DNA of 27,312 nucleotides from positions 11,860 through 39,171 of the forward strand of contig DEDL01000020.1 of NCBI GenBank assembly GCA_002349525.1, given 5' to 3'. The translations under genes were made by a program, and so were the position numbers. Each line of letters opens with the position of its first letter. The first letter of the stretch is position 1. Below the pieces are notes generated by a model. The model did not search any database, was not told the origin of the DNA, and worked only from the letters and a program-made list of their open reading frames with translations. The stretch comes from Lachnoclostridium sp. UBA2905. Its GTDB lineage: Bacteria > Bacillota > Clostridia > Lachnospirales > Lachnospiraceae. This document shows positions 25,084 to 27,312 of the stretch, one piece after another.

Positions 25084-25116
25084 TTTTTTAAAAATATTTT
25101 CATTGAGTAGCAGATA

Positions 25117-26034
25117 CTACTTGCTGAGTTCTGTTAACTCCTTAAGCATCTTTGGAAGCTCTGTGTCCATACTTTCATTGGAGAACTGACATGTACCAAC
25201 TCTCTTATGTCCACCACCGCCATACTTAAGCATAAGACTTCCAACATTCATAGTTGCAGTTCTGTTAAGAATACTGTAACCTACTGCTGCTGAACATCCC
25301 TGTCCACCACGTCCTGATACAATCCAGGCTGAAATATTCTGTTCCGGATACAGACTGTATACAAGGAATCTGTTACCTGAATATATAGGATCAACGTGTC
25401 TTAAATCTGATATGATAACATTACCCTCAGTAGTTGTATGCTCCTTAACCATGTCAATAAACTTGGCATTCTGGTCAAAATAAACTTCAACACGTTCCTT
25501 AACATCTTCCATATCAAGAATCTCATCAATAGTCATATTACGGCAGGCATCAATCAGCTTTTCCATAAGCTGATAGTTGGAAATAGAAAACTGACGCCAT
25601 CTTCCAAGTCCTGTACGTGGATCCATAAGGAATCCAAGAAGAACCCATCCTGATGGATGAAGTATCTCTTCTGCTGTCAGATTACCTGAATCAACCTTAT
25701 CAACGGCTTCCATCATCTCTTCGTAATGTGGAAATGTTTCTGCTCCGCCATAGTATTCATATATAATTCTTGCACAGGATGGAGTAATACGACTCTCACC
25801 CTTATATTTTCCTTCAAGCTGCAGTCTTTCCTGCTCACTTGAATGATGGTCAAACCATAATCCGCATCCCTCAACATATGGAACATTAGCCAGACAATCA
25901 TTCTCATCTATAGGAATAAGTCCATCCTGAAGATCCTTAGGATGAGCAAACTTCCAATTATCAATAATACCGGCCTGCTTAAGTAATGCACCACATACAA
26001 GACCATCAAAATCCGAACGTGTTACTAAACGCAT
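25117..26034 (-). CDS. DHH/DHHA1-family phosphoesterase (exopolyphosphatase-like)
   Basis: A 305-residue cytoplasmic protein with the DHH fold: D-F-D-G-L-V-C-G-A near residues 8-16 (motif I, metal binding), GLWFDHHSSEQ near residues 59-69 (the DHH motif) and, in the C-terminal DHHA1 domain, KYGGGGHKRVGTCQF near residues 271-285. The family cleaves phosphodiesters or polyphosphate (RecJ, NrnA, GdpP and PPX relatives); this stand-alone, domain-short form resembles proteins annotated as exopolyphosphatase-related, but the substrate cannot be predicted from sequence. The ATG at 26034 has GAGAGGAG 7 nt upstream, giving MRLVTRSDFDG; an in-frame ATG 42 nt earlier lacks this site and is rejected. It follows an HD-GYP response regulator with a 205-bp gap holding its own promoter-like sequence. 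Confidence 0.88.
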   Translation of the reverse strand: MRLVTRSDFDGLVCGALLKQAGIIDNWKFAHPKDLQDGLIPIDENDCLANVPYVEGCGLWFDHHSSEQERLQLEGKYKGESRITPSCARIIYEYYGGAETFPHYEEMMEAVDKVDSGNLTAEEILHPSGWVLLGFLMDPRTGLGRWRQFSISNYQLMEKLIDACRNMTIDEILDMEDVKERVEVYFDQNAKFIDMVKEHTTTEGNVIISDLRHVDPIYSGNRFLVYSLYPEQNISAWIVSGRGGQGCSAAVGYSILNRTATMNVGSLMLKYGGGGHKRVGTCQFSNESMDTELPKMLKELTELSK

Positions 26035-26130
26035 AATACCACTCCTCTCAAGTCTTCCCTTTAATAATTTATACATTAATTTTATCTTATTTTAATAATT
26101 ATTTCAAGGTTAAATTAATACTCTTCTTTT

Positions 26131-26159
26131 TCTATAACATCTTTCTATAGTTTTTACAA
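26131..26159 (-). promoter_or_regulatory. Candidate promoter of the DHH phosphoesterase gene
   Basis: On the minus strand TTGTAA (26154-26159) and TATAGA (26131-26136) are separated by 17 bp, about 90 nt before the chosen ATG. The surrounding DNA is very AT-rich, and a second register (TTGCTT-N18-TGTTAT) overlaps it. Confidence 0.45.
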
Positions 26160-26182
26160 GCAAATTCTCATATTAAAATGCA

Positions 26183-26211
26183 TTCAAATGAACAAAATAT
26201 ATTCATGTGAA
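26183..26211. promoter_or_regulatory. Inverted repeat between the HD-GYP and DHH genes
   Basis: TTCAAATGAA (26183-26192) and TTCATGTGAA (26202-26211) form 10-bp inverted arms with one mismatch and a 9-bp spacer. It lies just downstream of the HD-GYP stop and upstream of the candidate DHH promoter. It could be an operator or a weak terminator (only a short T-rich stretch follows); the sequence does not decide. Confidence 0.35.
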
Positions 26212-26239
26212 TTGTGAACACACAAAATATCTATATGTA

Positions 26240-27304
26240 TCATTCACTAAGCTCTGAAGTTGTCTCAATAATATCACTCTTAGCAATATTGAAGCATTCC
26301 ATAATATCTGGTGAAAATACTCCACATTCTCCGTTCTCAATCATCCTGCAGGCTTCATCAACAGAAAATGCTTTCTTATATACTCTGGGACTTACAAGTG
26401 CATCATAAACATCGGCAATTGATACCACCTGCGCCCATATTGGAATATCGTTACCTGCAAGGCCATCTGGATAACCTCTTCCATAAAATCTTTCGTGGTG
26501 ATATCTGCATATGTCATAACAATATCTGTAGAAATCACTATCTTCCTGCTTGAATCGCTCTAACAGTTCACAACCTCTTGTAGTATGGGTTTTCATAATC
26601 TCATACTCTTCACTGGTAAGTCTTCCCGGTTTAAGGAGAATCTCATCAGGAATTGCAATCTTTCCTATATCATGTAATGCTGATGCATTAACCATCTGTT
26701 TAATATCATTCTTACTAAAGCCACATTCAGGATGAAGTGCTGCCCAGGTATTAAGCATAATCTCGCTTAATTTCTGAACTCTCTCTATATGCTGTCCAGA
26801 TTCTACACTTCTGAACTCAACAACAGAACTAAGAGCGTTAATAAGAAACTCATTATTCTTCTCTAACTTCTTATGAGTCTCTGAAAGCTCCTTTGTTCGT
26901 TCCTTAAGCTGCTTCTCAATATCATTCCTGCTTTCATAAAGTTCAATGATATTAAGGGATCTCCTTATAACTATTCTTCTTGAAAATGGCTTATATATAA
27001 CATCTGAAGCACCATATTCGTAAGCCTTGACATCACTGTCTATACTTGACTCTCCTGTAATCATAATTACAGGTACATGGTCTATAATTCCATTCCTCTT
27101 CATGTATGCAAGAACCTCAAGTCCATTCTTCTTAGGCATAACAAGATCAAGTAATATAAGCGAAATCTCATTGGCCCTGCCATCAATAATATTCAAGGCC
27201 TGCTCACCATCAACGGCTTCAAGTATTTCAAATTGTCCTTTAAAAATCTCTTTAAGTATGTCGCGGTTAAGTTCTGCGTCATCAACAATAAGCAGTTTCT
27301 TCAT
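26240..27304 (-). CDS. Response regulator with HD-GYP output domain (cyclic di-GMP phosphodiesterase)
   Basis: A 354-residue protein. The receiver domain (1-118) has the acidic pair D8/D9, phospho-acceptor D53 in LLDLVMP, T83 and K105 in YKPF. A coiled-coil linker (about 123-155) joins it to an HD-GYP domain with His172, the H211-D212 pair in ALHDIGKIAIP, His240, H269-H270 and the GYP triad (277-279) followed by Asp298. All metal-binding residues expected of an active phosphodiesterase are present, so it probably degrades cyclic di-GMP when phosphorylated, with effects on motility, adhesion or surface-structure expression; that link to the fibre operon is only conceivable. The ATG at 27304 is chosen over GTG 27310; the ribosome binding site lies outside the window. 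No histidine kinase is visible. Confidence 0.93.
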   Translation of the reverse strand: MKKLLIVDDAELNRDILKEIFKGQFEILEAVDGEQALNIIDGRANEISLILLDLVMPKKNGLEVLAYMKRNGIIDHVPVIMITGESSIDSDVKAYEYGASDVIYKPFSRRIVIRRSLNIIELYESRNDIEKQLKERTKELSETHKKLEKNNEFLINALSSVVEFRSVESGQHIERVQKLSEIMLNTWAALHPECGFSKNDIKQMVNASALHDIGKIAIPDEILLKPGRLTSEEYEIMKTHTTRGCELLERFKQEDSDFYRYCYDICRYHHERFYGRGYPDGLAGNDIPIWAQVVSIADVYDALVSPRVYKKAFSVDEACRMIENGECGVFSPDIMECFNIAKSDIIETTSELSE

Positions 27305-27312
27305 AATCACAC

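Noticed and set aside
25100..25140. Short inverted repeat AGTAG-N6-CTACT at the end of the DHH gene as terminator
   Set aside because: The stem is only five A/T-rich pairs and the T-run lies more than 10 nt away.

Overview
The window looks like a chromosomal stretch of a low-G+C, Gram-positive gut-type Clostridia, most likely a Lachnospiraceae. This rests on AT-rich DNA, strong GGAGG-type ribosome binding sites, sigma-A promoters, a CIRCE heat-shock operator, Clostridia-type families (MocR/PdxST, Ctc/L25, DHH phosphoesterase, REC-HD-GYP) and TasA/camelysin-like surface proteins. No rRNA, tRNA, CRISPR array, transposase, integrase or phage gene was recognised. Nearly all genes lie on the minus strand; only pdxS-pdxT are on the plus strand.

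Layout. 1-1125 (minus): 5' part of a YjbR/MGMT-like fusion gene cut by the window edge, a YunG-like protein, and a truncated flavodoxin-fold reductase remnant. 1226-15586 (minus): one apparent operon starting from a very good sigma-A promoter (TTGACA-N17-TAATCT). It encodes three membrane-anchored proteins of TasA/camelysin type (439, 249 and 319 residues) and then a 3702-residue secreted protein built of repeated GG-x-x-G (GLUG-like) beta-strand modules. This is the most unusual system in the window and looks like a cell-surface fibre or giant adhesin locus. 15616-18604: vitamin B6 locus, with a MocR regulator (PdxR type) divergent from pdxS-pdxT and a direct repeat between them that fits an operator. 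18692-24198 (minus): a GH2 beta-galactosidase-like enzyme, an unknown 160-residue protein, a possible small membrane protein and a SulP anion transporter with an unusual C-terminal extension. 24261-25083 (minus): bL25/Ctc gene with a strong terminator and a promoter overlapped by a CIRCE element, implying HrcA (heat-shock) control. 25117-27304 (minus): a DHH/DHHA1 phosphoesterase and a REC-HD-GYP response regulator likely to degrade cyclic di-GMP.

A second unusual signal is at the DNA level. At least four unrelated genes (the giant gene, pdxT, the GH2 gene and sulP) end inside a short tandem repeat whose first copy contains the stop codon. Units are 17, 11, 24 and 25 bp, so three of the four arrays place further stop codons in all three reading frames. 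A shorter fifth example (13-bp period) lies at the end of the 249-residue gene.

Functional identifications are from motif recognition by eye; no database search or structure prediction was possible.
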